From contig NZ_JARFYM010000006.1 of assembly GCF_030272705.1 (NCBI RefSeq), forward strand, positions 62,001-126,000: a stretch of DNA of 64,000 bases, written 5' to 3'. Source of the stretch: Rhizobium mayense (lineage in GTDB: Bacteria > Pseudomonadota > Alphaproteobacteria > Rhizobiales > Rhizobiaceae). The notes under the pieces are model-generated. The model made no database searches. It was given only the letters and a program-made list of their open reading frames with translations, and was not told where the DNA came from. A program made the position numbers and the translations under genes. Shown one piece after another: positions 49,099 to 58,886 of this stretch (the stretch's first letter is position 1; each line of letters begins with the position of its first letter).

Positions 49099-49391
49099 GG
49101 CCGTTATTCCACAATGGTAACGGTCCATTATTGGTATTAACCGAAAAATTGATCAATATTCGTTTTAATTTTTATTAATTATTTTTTCGTTAAGGTTAAT
49201 TTTTTGACTACGAATACCGGTATAGATTCGAATATTCAATGATTCTTATCTATTGAATATTATGAAGAAAGTAGATGTTCGCCGTCCTTTACCGGAGCAA
49301 ACTTAACGTTACGGCAGGCAAGAGATGTTGATGGTGTAGATGTCTGCCTGTCACCAGAGATAGACAGCGTGAATCGGCAGCGAGCCGGAGT
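49099..49391. promoter_or_regulatory. AT-rich upstream region with palindromes
   Basis: The stretch 49141-49270 is much richer in A+T than its surroundings. It holds a 10-bp palindrome ATACCGGTAT (49214-49223) and an inverted repeat AATATTCAAT (49231-49240) / ATTGAATATT (49252-49261) with an 11-bp spacer. It is upstream of the acyltransferase gene and downstream of the GGDEF-EAL gene. It may bind a regulator or an AT-preferring silencer (the Ros/MucR type in rhizobia is one possibility). No promoter could be fixed. Confidence 0.45.
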
Positions 49392-51695
49392 TCAGGCCAC
49401 ATTATCCTGCCGCATGGCCCGCTGATTGCGCCTGAGATTGTCCACCATCTCGGCAACGCTGTCCTGCGACACGGGAACTGAAAACACATAGCCCTGGATG
49501 ATATCGGCCAAATCGTATTCATCGATGAGCGCCAGTTGCTCCGCCGTCTCCACTCCCTCGATAACGATTTCGAGACTAAGTGCCCTTGAGAGATCAACGA
49601 TTCCGCACAGGAGTTTGAAACGGCGGCTGTCGTTGGTGATGTCGCGTACGAAGGAACGGTCGATCTTGACGATATCGACAGGCAACGAATCGAGATAGCT
49701 GAGGCTGGAAAAGCCAGTGCCGAAGTCATCGATGGCGATGGTGATGCCCTTGGAGCGCAGGTCGGCGAGGATGGATCGAACGGTCGCCACCTCATCCATC
49801 AAGCAGCTTTCGGTTACTTCCAGATGCAGCCGCGACGGGTCTAGACCCGATGCATCGAGCGCTTCCAAGACCGTGGCGACGATATCGTTGCTGCGCAGGT
49901 CCTGCGCCGAGAGATTGACTGAAACCGAGATCGGCTCCGGCCAGGTGGCGCAGTCACGGCAGGCATGATTGAGCATGAAACGGGTAATGCCGCTGACGAT
50001 GCCCATCTCTTCGGCGATCTGCACGAAGATATTCGGCGGAATCGACCCCTTTTCCGGATGCACCCAGCGAGACAAGGCTTCGCAGCAATCGATGCGACTG
50101 CCATCCGGCGTGAACATCGGTTGATAGACGGCGTGCAGCTTGCCGGCCTCGATCGCCTCGCGCAAATCCTCTTTCAGTTTCTGCCGCTCGACGTAGCGGG
50201 CATCCATTTCCTGCTCGAAAGCAGTGCAGCCGCCCTTCGTCCGCGACTTGGTCTCGAACAGCGCCAGGTCGGCCTTGATCTGCCACTCCTCCGGACGGAA
50301 CTCACGGCTCGACATGGTTACATAGCCGCCGCTGAAGGAGACACGAAAACTGTTGCAATCCACGTCGTACAGGCCGGCCATGGCGGCGTGCAGCGCGCGC
50401 ACACGGCCGTCCAAATCGGGCTCGTGATCCTCGTTGGGGAAAAACAACACAAACTGATCCCCGACGAGACGCGCGGAAAGCGCCATATTTCCCGCCTTCT
50501 CCCGCAGTCGGGCCGCTATGGCGACCAGCAGCCGATCGCCGATGACATGGCCCTTGGTGTCATTGACGTGCTTGAAGTCGTCGACGTTGAGAACCAGAAT
50601 GCCGATCTGGCCCTCCTCGGCGCGCGCCGCAAGCTTTTCCTTGATCATCTCGACGAAATATTCGCGGTTCGGCAATCCCGTCAGCGGATCGAAGCGCACC
50701 ATGTGCAGGATCTTGCGCTCGGCGCGGATGCGCGGCGTCACATCCTCGAAAATCAGAATGACGACGCCATCGGCGCGCCGGCTTGCCGAAAACTCCAGAA
50801 ACAAGTCTTCGTTGAACTGAATCAGCGTGCGCGACAGCGAGCCGCTGACCAGCTGCGCCATCTGCCGCTGGATCAGGCCGGGCAGCGAGCCGTCGATAAA
50901 GGCGTGACGGGCGCCATAGCGCAGCACGACATCGAACTCGCAATCTCGGAGCTGTTCCTGATGCGCCAGGTTCAAAAGCTCGCAGGCCTTCCGATTGACC
51001 ACCATGATGCGGTTGTCGGCGTCCAGCATGAACAGGCCATGCGTCATATTGTTGAGCGCCGTATCGAACCGGTCGGCGATCAGCGATATCTCACGCGAAG
51101 CAATGACATTCTTGTAAAGAAACTCGCGCACGCCATTGGCCATCGAGCGGGTCGTCAGGCCGAAGGGCACGAGCATGATGGAGACGATGGCCTTGTAGAG
51201 CTGTTCCGACATCAAACAGGCGACAATGATCGGTAAGCAGCAAGCCATGGTCTGCAGATCGATCGCCTTCTGCGAACCATAATTACGGCCGACGATCGAC
51301 ACCATCGATGCCATAGTCACGGCGATGCAGATGAATTCCGCCAACGGGTCCTGGACGATGAGGATCGCGTAGCCGCTGCCGATACCGAGGAGGCCGGCCG
51401 TACCTGCGGCGCCCAACACATAACGCGTTTCCCAACGCGCTATGTCGGCGCGCGAAAAAGCGTGTTTGTCGGCAGCGTCGAACAGCCGGAACGAATACAT
51501 ACGGAAGGCGAAAACGGCGGCAAAGGCCAGACAGAGACCGAGATAGATGCCGGCGCCTGTACTCAGAAAAACAATGACATAGCTCAAGATGTGAACGAAC
51601 ACACCCGTAAACAGCGTTTTACGGTTTCCGAAAAGCGAACTGACGAACGACAGATAAACATCCGTCGGCACGGTGTCCGGGCTTTGAGGCTTCAT
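49392..51695 (-). CDS. Membrane GGDEF-EAL protein with degenerate GGDEF
   Basis: A 767-residue protein. About five to six membrane helices (30-190), a PAS domain (about 205-320), GGDEF (about 335-495) and EAL (about 505-755). The GGDEF signature reads VGDQF (411-415), so cyclase activity is probably lost, though it may sense GTP. The EAL domain keeps EAL (539-541), VSVNLS, LEVTES, DDFGTGFSSL, KIDRSF, EGVET and QGY, hence is likely an active c-di-GMP phosphodiesterase. It is transcribed in the same direction as the acyltransferase 293 bp downstream. Confidence 0.93.
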   Translation of the reverse strand: MKPQSPDTVPTDVYLSFVSSLFGNRKTLFTGVFVHILSYVIVFLSTGAGIYLGLCLAFAAVFAFRMYSFRLFDAADKHAFSRADIARWETRYVLGAAGTAGLLGIGSGYAILIVQDPLAEFICIAVTMASMVSIVGRNYGSQKAIDLQTMACCLPIIVACLMSEQLYKAIVSIMLVPFGLTTRSMANGVREFLYKNVIASREISLIADRFDTALNNMTHGLFMLDADNRIMVVNRKACELLNLAHQEQLRDCEFDVVLRYGARHAFIDGSLPGLIQRQMAQLVSGSLSRTLIQFNEDLFLEFSASRRADGVVILIFEDVTPRIRAERKILHMVRFDPLTGLPNREYFVEMIKEKLAARAEEGQIGILVLNVDDFKHVNDTKGHVIGDRLLVAIAARLREKAGNMALSARLVGDQFVLFFPNEDHEPDLDGRVRALHAAMAGLYDVDCNSFRVSFSGGYVTMSSREFRPEEWQIKADLALFETKSRTKGGCTAFEQEMDARYVERQKLKEDLREAIEAGKLHAVYQPMFTPDGSRIDCCEALSRWVHPEKGSIPPNIFVQIAEEMGIVSGITRFMLNHACRDCATWPEPISVSVNLSAQDLRSNDIVATVLEALDASGLDPSRLHLEVTESCLMDEVATVRSILADLRSKGITIAIDDFGTGFSSLSYLDSLPVDIVKIDRSFVRDITNDSRRFKLLCGIVDLSRALSLEIVIEGVETAEQLALIDEYDLADIIQGYVFSVPVSQDSVAEMVDNLRRNQRAMRQDNVA

Positions 51696-51926
51696 TCAGA
51701 GTTCCCCTGGTGCGGCGGACACACTAATTGAAACTTTTTAAAATTTGATTGCCCAAATAAGAGGTATCTGGACAGATTTTCTAATCATGTCGGTAACTTA
51801 CGCCGATTTTGAGTGATATTTTGCACCGTATTCGTGCAATCGGCCAAGACATACTCTACCCAGACTATATTTCGTCAATAATAACATGCTAAAATAGAAA
51901 AATGGCAAAAGCCAACGCGCCGCCTA

Positions 51927-53099
<1,173 letters not shown>

Positions 53100-53328
53100 C
53101 TAACCACGCCGCGCATTGTCTTTCAAGATTGCTTTTACACCGTATTATGGCGATTCCTGTACATCGTCATGACGAACGGGAACAAAGCTTCTCCGCAACC
53201 ATTCCGCGTTGCCGAGGAGCCACTCTTCGCGTAGATTTGTTTGAGGGTGACTGGCGTTTGCATTGACACCATATACATTGTGGGATCTCAGCCGATCCCG
53301 ATAGTTTCGCATTTCTCCGGAGCCTCAT

Positions 53329-54117
53329 ATGTCCAGACCGATCATCGCCGTTCCTGCCGATATCCGAGAATTCGACGGCGTGACCTGGCATGCGGTGCAG
53401 CACCAATATATCCGCGCGGCCGTCAACGCCGCAGGGCTGATGGTGCTGATCGTCCCGGCGATGGAAGACGGCAACGATGTCGACGCCATCCTCGACCGCG
53501 TCGACGGTCTGCTCGTGTCCGGCTCCGCCAGCAATGTGCACCCCTCGCACTACGGCCAGGAAGCGCGCGAGAACGATGGTCCTTTCGATCCGGCCCGTGA
53601 CGCTACGTCGCTGCCGCTCATTCGCCGCGCCATCGACCGTGCCATCCCGATGCTCGCCATCTGTCGCGGCATTCAGGAGCTGAACGTCGCGCTTGGCGGC
53701 ACCCTCGCCAGCGAAATCCAGGAACAGCCGGGCATCTGGGACCATCGCAAGCCGCCGCATGTCGACCGCGACACGATGTATTCGATCCGCCAAAGCGTGT
53801 TCGTCAAGGAGGGCTCCTGCATCGCCGGCATCGTCGGCCCCGGCGAAGTGCGGGTAAACTCGCTGCACCGTCAGGCGATCGCCGATACGGCGCCACGGCT
53901 GCAGGTGGAAGCCGTCGCGGAAGACGGCACGATCGAAGCAGTCTCCGTTATCGACGCCAAGGCCTTTGCCGTCGGCGTGCAATGGCACCCGGAATATTGG
54001 GCGGAGACGGATTCGCCGTCGCGCAAGCTGTTTGCCGCTTTCGGCGATGCCGTGCGCGACTATGCGGCCGGCAAAGAGCAGCCCTTGGCCGATCCTCGCC
54101 GGCAACAGGCCGTATGA
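53329..54117 (+). CDS. Gamma-glutamyl-GABA hydrolase-like class I amidotransferase
   Basis: A 262-residue peptidase C26 protein. The nucleophile elbow AICRGIQELNVALGG has Cys112, and the triad ends with His220 and Glu222 in VQWHPEYW. It is similar to PuuD, which cleaves gamma-glutamyl-GABA in putrescine use, but the rest of the puu pathway is not here. The protein starts MSRPIIAVPADIREFDGV with no signal. It ends exactly where the convergent D-2-hydroxyacid dehydrogenase stops (54117/54118). Confidence 0.88.
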   Translation: MSRPIIAVPADIREFDGVTWHAVQHQYIRAAVNAAGLMVLIVPAMEDGNDVDAILDRVDGLLVSGSASNVHPSHYGQEARENDGPFDPARDATSLPLIRRAIDRAIPMLAICRGIQELNVALGGTLASEIQEQPGIWDHRKPPHVDRDTMYSIRQSVFVKEGSCIAGIVGPGEVRVNSLHRQAIADTAPRLQVEAVAEDGTIEAVSVIDAKAFAVGVQWHPEYWAETDSPSRKLFAAFGDAVRDYAAGKEQPLADPRRQQAV

Positions 54118-55086
54118 TCAGCCTTTTGATTTAACCGGAGTTTCCGGCACCGGCGTCAGCACGTTGCCGTTGTTGAACCATGCGATGATATTGTCCGCCA
54201 CGAGATCGGCCATAGCGTTGCGGGTCGGCACCGAGGCGGATGCCACATGCGGCAGCACCGAGACATTCGGCAACGAGAGGTAGGCTTCAGGAACGTTCGG
54301 CTCGTCGTAGAAAACATCGAGGCCGGCCGCGCCGATCGTGCCGTTCCGGAGGGCTGCGATCAGCGCATCGTCATCCACCGACCAGCCGCGTCCGACATTG
54401 ATGAACACGCCTTGCGGCCCAAGCGCCGATAGAATCTCGGCGTTGATCACCTTGTGCGTCTCCGGCGTCTTCGGAACGACGGAGATCAGCGTATCCACCG
54501 ATTGTGCCATCTCCTTCAGGGTCGAATAGTAGTCGTACGGCAACGAGTCGCGCGGCGAGCGCGTGTGATAGCCAATCTTCACCTTGAACGGCTCCAGCCG
54601 TCTGGCAATCTCCAGGCCGATGCGGCCGAGGCCGTAGATGCCGACGCGACGTCCCTTCATGGAGAAGGGCGACAGCGCAAACGCCCCTTCTTTCACCCAG
54701 CGGCCATCGCGCAGCCAGCTTTCCGCCTTCGGAAACTGCCGCAGCGTGTTGAGCAACAGCGCGATCGCGGTATCGGCCACCTCGTCGTTCAGAACGTCGG
54801 GCGTGTTGGTGACGACGATCCCCTTCGAGGCGGCATGCCCGACATCGATGCCGTCATAGCCGACACCGAAATTGGCGATGACTTCGATGTTGGGGAAGGC
54901 ATCGATCCAGGCGGCGTTGAAGCCGCCCGCCACAGCAACGCCACGTATGCGGGCTGCAGTTTCCGCGTCAACCTTCGGGCCGCCATCGCGTTCAACGGAA
55001 ATGATATCGAATTGTTTGCCGAGCGTTTCGAGAACGCGCGGGTGTATTTTCCCCGGAACGAGGATGGCAATGCGAGTATCGGACAT
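54118..55086 (-). CDS. D-2-hydroxyacid dehydrogenase
   Basis: A 322-residue member of the D-isomer-specific family. The NAD(P) motif VGIYGLGRIGLEIARRL sits mid-protein. The catalytic Arg lies in NVGRGWSVDDDAL, Glu in GLDVFYDEPNVPE and His in VLPHVAS. Probably a glyoxylate/hydroxypyruvate or similar 2-ketoacid reductase; the Arg/Thr pair after beta-2 (YHTRSPR) favours NADPH. It lies 30 bp downstream of a LacI regulator and likely shares its transcript. Confidence 0.9.
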   Translation of the reverse strand: MSDTRIAILVPGKIHPRVLETLGKQFDIISVERDGGPKVDAETAARIRGVAVAGGFNAAWIDAFPNIEVIANFGVGYDGIDVGHAASKGIVVTNTPDVLNDEVADTAIALLLNTLRQFPKAESWLRDGRWVKEGAFALSPFSMKGRRVGIYGLGRIGLEIARRLEPFKVKIGYHTRSPRDSLPYDYYSTLKEMAQSVDTLISVVPKTPETHKVINAEILSALGPQGVFINVGRGWSVDDDALIAALRNGTIGAAGLDVFYDEPNVPEAYLSLPNVSVLPHVASASVPTRNAMADLVADNIIAWFNNGNVLTPVPETPVKSKG

Positions 55087-55116
55087 GATCTTTCCTCTTG
55101 AAGACGCGGATCGGCG

Positions 55117-56139
55117 CTATTGGCGCGCCTGGTAGGGAGACGTCGATTGGCGGATGCGCATTTCCGGCTTGATGAGATGAATACCATCCGGCTCATGGCT
55201 GCCCGCCAGCCTATCCAAAAGCGCGCGCGCCGCAAGCCTTCCGACCTCGGCCTGACCGTTCCATACCGTCGTCAGCGCCGGCGTCGCGATCGCCGCTTCC
55301 TCCAGATCGTCATAGCCGGTGACCGAAATATCCCTGCCCGGCACGAGGCCGGCGCGGGAAATACCGTTCATCAAACCGATCGCCACGAGATCGTTCCAGC
55401 ACACGGCTGCCGTCGGCTTCTGCGGCAATGACAGGAGATGCACGGCCGATTCGAAACCGCCCTGCTTGGAACGAGCGCCGGGAATGCGCAGATTGGGGTC
55501 AACTTCGATGCCTGCCTTGCGCAAGGCGTTCACATAGCCCTGATAGCGGTCACGGCCGGTCGAGGTCTGGTCCGTGCCGCCGATCATCGCGATGGTGCGG
55601 TGGCCGAGGCTGATCAGGTGATTTGTCGCGAGCGAAATGCCGTAGCTGTCGTCGCCGCGGAAGGTCGGCAGATCCAGTCCCTCCATCGAACGGGCGACGA
55701 GGATGGCCGGCATGCCGTTTTCTTCCGCCAGATCGAAATCCTCAGCGGGCGTGCCGATCGCCGGTGACATGATGATGCCATCGCCACCGAGCTGCAGCAG
55801 GGTCTCGACGAAGGTTCGTTGCTTCTCGACCGAATCGTAATGGTTGGAAAGAATGAAGGTGTGACGGCTACGGTCGAGCTCGCTTTCGATCGCCTTGAGG
55901 ATTTCGCCGTAGAACGGGTTCATGATGTCGTGGACGACGACGCCGATGATTCCGGATCGCGAGGTTCTTAGACTTGCGGCGCGGCGATTGTAGATATAAC
56001 CGAGCGTGCGCGCCTGATCCTTGATCTTCTCGCGCGTGTTCGCCGCCACCAGCGGACTGTCACGTAAGGCAAGGGATACGGTCGCCGTTGAAATGCCCAG
56101 CGTTTCCGCAATGGTCGAAAGCTTTATCTTTTGCGCCAT
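55117..56139 (-). CDS. LacI family transcriptional regulator
   Basis: A 340-residue regulator. The N-terminal LacI HTH (KLSTIAETLGISTATVSLAL, then NTREKIKDQARTLGYIYNRRA with the hinge) precedes a periplasmic-binding-like sugar domain (IIGVVVHDIMNPFYGEILKA, later VTGYDDLEEA). The frame opens at 56190; the ATG at 56139 has GAGAGGAG upstream. It probably controls the downstream dehydrogenase and itself. An AT palindrome TTTAATTAAA at 56210-56219, 71 bp before the start, is a possible operator, though it lacks the central CG usual for LacI sites. Confidence 0.92.
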   Translation of the reverse strand: MAQKIKLSTIAETLGISTATVSLALRDSPLVAANTREKIKDQARTLGYIYNRRAASLRTSRSGIIGVVVHDIMNPFYGEILKAIESELDRSRHTFILSNHYDSVEKQRTFVETLLQLGGDGIIMSPAIGTPAEDFDLAEENGMPAILVARSMEGLDLPTFRGDDSYGISLATNHLISLGHRTIAMIGGTDQTSTGRDRYQGYVNALRKAGIEVDPNLRIPGARSKQGGFESAVHLLSLPQKPTAAVCWNDLVAIGLMNGISRAGLVPGRDISVTGYDDLEEAAIATPALTTVWNGQAEVGRLAARALLDRLAGSHEPDGIHLIKPEMRIRQSTSPYQARQ

Positions 56140-56259
56140 GCGCTCCTCTCCTCGTGAAACGCAGCCAAATATGCCATCCCGTCGTCTCACGATTCCGGAA
56201 TTTAAAAACTTTAATTAAAAGATTAAATCGCGCCGCGCAACTCGAATTCGCGGGGGTTC

Positions 56260-56772
56260 TCAGAATTCCCCATCATCTTCGTCATGGTCACCGGCTTGAA
56301 GATTGCCGTCGATCGCCCTTAGCAGGCGCACGAGCGAGCGGACATCCTTCTCCGAAAAGCCGCGGGTAGCGAGTTCGTCGCAAGCAGCAGCCGAACTTGT
56401 GATCTCGGTGACGCTATTGCGCCCGGCCTCCGTGAGATAGACCTTGGTCAACCGGGCGTCCGTCGCATCCGGCCGTCGCTCGACGAAGCCCTGCGCCTCC
56501 ATGCGGCCGATCGTTCGGGTCATGGTCGGTGCCTTGACGCCTAGCTTCTGCGCCAGCGTTCCAGCCGGCAGGCCATCGCTCGCCGCAAGGGCAAGGATGA
56601 CGCCATCCTGCCCAGCGTAGAGGCCGCTGGCCGTCAGGTTGCGTGTCAGAACCGTGCGCATCGACCGCGCCGCCTGCGTCAATGCCGGCGACAAATCGGC
56701 AAGCGTGTATTCGCCGTGGTCCTTCTTCTTACCCGACTTACCTTTTTTTCCGTCCTTGCTCTTCTTACCCAT
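56260..56772 (-). CDS. MarR family transcriptional regulator
   Basis: A 170-residue protein. A Lys/Gly-rich N-terminal tail of about 18 residues (MGKKSKDGKKGKSGKKKDHG) precedes a standard MarR winged HTH (LAQKLGVKAPTMTRTIGRME, wing RRPDATDARLTKVYLTEAG). The acidic C-terminus (GDHDEDDGEF) contrasts with the basic tail. It is transcribed divergently from the creatininase-family gene (86 bp between starts), which it may regulate. A TTAT-TGAC-ATAA inverted repeat at 56829-56840 in between is a possible site. Confidence 0.9.
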   Translation of the reverse strand: MGKKSKDGKKGKSGKKKDHGEYTLADLSPALTQAARSMRTVLTRNLTASGLYAGQDGVILALAASDGLPAGTLAQKLGVKAPTMTRTIGRMEAQGFVERRPDATDARLTKVYLTEAGRNSVTEITSSAAACDELATRGFSEKDVRSLVRLLRAIDGNLQAGDHDEDDGEF

Positions 56773-56858
56773 CGTGATTCCGTTGATCTTTCCGCCGCTG
56801 CAGCATCACGATATGACATTGCGCAGGTTATTGACATAAACAAGAGGCACATCCACAG

Positions 56859-57650
56859 ATGGCACAGCCAATGCCGCGTTTCGATGACAATGATAGGACG
56901 TTGATGCCAATTGACCGGGCAAATTGGATCGCCGTCCTGCCGCTTGGTGCCCATGAACAACACGGCCCCCACTTACCCTTCGAAACCGATGGGTTGATTG
57001 CCGAAGGCATCGTGGCCCGCCTGAAGGCTGCGCTGCCGGCCGATTTGCCCGTGACTTTTCTGCCTGCGGAGCCGGTCGGCTACTCCATCGAGCATATGGA
57101 TATCGCCGGCACCAGGACGCTCGCCTTTGACGAAGCCGTTAACCGCTGGCTCGGTATCGCCGAAAACCTGCACCATCTCGGCATCCGCAAATTCGTCATG
57201 CTGAACGCCCATGGCGGCAACTCGCCCTTGATGACCATCGTGGCGACGGAAGCCCGCGTCCGCTTCGACATGCTGGCGGTCGCGACCAGTTGGACGCGCT
57301 TCGGTGTGCCCGAAGGACTGATCGCGCCGGAAGACAAGGCCATCGATATCCACGGCGGCGATATCGAGACGTCGGTGATGCTGGCGCTCTACCCCGAGAA
57401 AGTCAACATGACCAAAGCCGCGAATTTCCCGTCCCGGCAATCCGATTTCATCAGGCGCTTCAAGCATCTGCGCGCCTATGGTCCCCATGCCTTCGGCTGG
57501 AAAATGTCGGATCTGAGCGGACAAGGCGTGGCGGGCAATGCAGGTGCCGCGACAGCGGAAAAGGGCGAGCGGCTGATCGCCCATGCGGTGAAGGGATTGG
57601 TGGAGTTGCTCAGGGATGTCAGCGAGTTTGATGTGGAGAGGCTGGACTGA
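56859..57650 (+). CDS. Creatininase family metal-dependent amidohydrolase
   Basis: A 263-residue protein with PLGAHEQHGPHLPFETD (metal-ligand Glu and His residues), NAHGGN and IDIHGGDIETS, the three metal-site motifs of the creatininase/MftE family. The substrate is likely a cyclic or linear amide, but the family is diverse (creatinine, formamidopyrimidine, peptide trimming). AAGAGG is 11 bases before the ATG at 56859; a second ATG lies at 56871. A possible MarR target. Confidence 0.88.
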   Translation: MAQPMPRFDDNDRTLMPIDRANWIAVLPLGAHEQHGPHLPFETDGLIAEGIVARLKAALPADLPVTFLPAEPVGYSIEHMDIAGTRTLAFDEAVNRWLGIAENLHHLGIRKFVMLNAHGGNSPLMTIVATEARVRFDMLAVATSWTRFGVPEGLIAPEDKAIDIHGGDIETSVMLALYPEKVNMTKAANFPSRQSDFIRRFKHLRAYGPHAFGWKMSDLSGQGVAGNAGAATAEKGERLIAHAVKGLVELLRDVSEFDVERLD

Positions 57651-57679
57651 ACCACATTGAAGCCGCCGTCCCAAACCCA

Positions 57680-57696
57680 ATGTGATCTTATAACAT
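57680..57696 (+). promoter_or_regulatory. Zur-box-like imperfect palindrome
   Basis: ATGTGATCTTATAACAT is a 17-bp imperfect dyad of the form ATGTxAT-N3-ATxACAT. It matches the TGTTAT...ATAACA type of zinc uptake regulator (Zur) operator with one substitution in the left arm. It lies 93 bp before the His-rich CobW-type GTPase gene, a family commonly under Zur control. The site is unscored. Confidence 0.5.
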
Positions 57697-57788
57697 ATAA
57701 AAGCCTTTGAACTGGCGCCGCCAACTCCTTATATGGAACGCGATCACTTTCCGCTCTCCGGGGCAAACTCCCATATTTCGAGGCTCCC

Positions 57789-58886
57789 ATGACCGAAACA
57801 GCCACGCAGAAGCCCATTCCCGTCACCGTTCTGACGGGGTATCTCGGCGCCGGCAAGACGACGCTGCTCAACCGTATTCTCTCTGAAAACCACGGCAAGA
57901 AATACGCCGTCATCGTCAACGAGTTCGGCGAGATCGGCATCGACAACGATTTGATCGTCGAATCAGACGAAGAAATCTACGAGATGAACAATGGCTGCGT
58001 CTGCTGCACGGTGCGCGGCGACTTGATCCGCGTCGTCGAGGGCCTTATGCGCCGTCCCGGCCGTTTCGACGGCATAATCGTCGAAACGACAGGCCTTGCC
58101 GATCCGGTTCCCGTCGCCCAGACTTTCTTCATGGATGACGATGTCCGCGCCAAGACCGAGCTCGATGCCGTCGTAGCACTTGTCGATGCCAAGCACCTGC
58201 CGCTGCGCCTGAAGGACAGCCGCGAGGCCGAAGACCAGATCGCTTTTGCCGACGTCGTCGTCATCAATAAGTCCGATCTCGTCTCTCCGGAAGAGCTCGC
58301 TCAGATCGAGGACATCGTCCGCGCCATCAACCCCGCCGCGCGCGTCTACAAGACCACCCGCTCCGGCGTTGACCTCGCCCGCGTCCTGAACCAGGGCGCC
58401 TTCAATCTCGAGCGCGCGTTGGAAAACGATCCGCATTTCCTCGAGCATGGCCATGAAGACCATGTCTGCGGCCCGGATTGCGATCATCACGACCACGACC
58501 ACCATCATCACGACCATGATCACGACCATCACCACCACGATCATGATCACGACCACCATCACCATGGCCTCTCGGCCGTTCATGACGTGACGGTACAGTC
58601 GGTCTCGCTGCGCGGCGGTGAAATGAACCCCGAACGCTTCTTCCCGTGGATCCAGAAGGTTACGCAGACCGATGGCCCAAACATTCTGCGCCTCAAGGGC
58701 ATCATCGCTTTCAAAGGCGATGAGGAACGCTATGTCGTCCAGGGTGTTCACATGATCATCGAAGGCGATCACCAGCGCGCCTGGAAAGAGGGCGAAAAGC
58801 ATGAGAGCCGCCTGGTCTTCATCGGCCGTGAGCTCGATCGCGAAAAGCTGGAAAAGAGCTTCAAGGCCTGCGAGGCGGCCGCCTGA
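57789..58886 (+). CDS. CobW/COG0523 metal-chaperone GTPase, His-rich
   Basis: A 365-residue G3E GTPase. P-loop GYLGAGKTT (17-25), metal motif CVCC (70-73), switch ETTGLADP and base-recognition NKSD (160-163). Between the GTPase and CobW C-terminal domains lies a metal-binding insertion at 220-259 with 22 His, many alternating with Asp, and two Cys. The C-terminal domain starts about 263. COG0523 proteins deliver zinc (ZNG1, YeiR, ZigA) or other metals to client enzymes under limitation. The Zur-like site supports a zinc role. Its stop overlaps the WD40 gene start by one base. Confidence 0.92.
   Translation: MTETATQKPIPVTVLTGYLGAGKTTLLNRILSENHGKKYAVIVNEFGEIGIDNDLIVESDEEIYEMNNGCVCCTVRGDLIRVVEGLMRRPGRFDGIIVETTGLADPVPVAQTFFMDDDVRAKTELDAVVALVDAKHLPLRLKDSREAEDQIAFADVVVINKSDLVSPEELAQIEDIVRAINPAARVYKTTRSGVDLARVLNQGAFNLERALENDPHFLEHGHEDHVCGPDCDHHDHDHHHHDHDHDHHHHDHDHDHHHHGLSAVHDVTVQSVSLRGGEMNPERFFPWIQKVTQTDGPNILRLKGIIAFKGDEERYVVQGVHMIIEGDHQRAWKEGEKHESRLVFIGRELDREKLEKSFKACEAAA

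Noticed and set aside
53178..53215. GGAAC...CGTT upstream of the C26 hydrolase
   Set aside because: The spacing is about 23 bp, outside the 16-17 bp needed for EcfG.
58440..58570. Tandem CAC/GAC-rich DNA repeats, looking like a microsatellite or CRISPR-like array
   Set aside because: They are codons for the His/Asp metal-binding insertion of the GTPase; there are no spacers.
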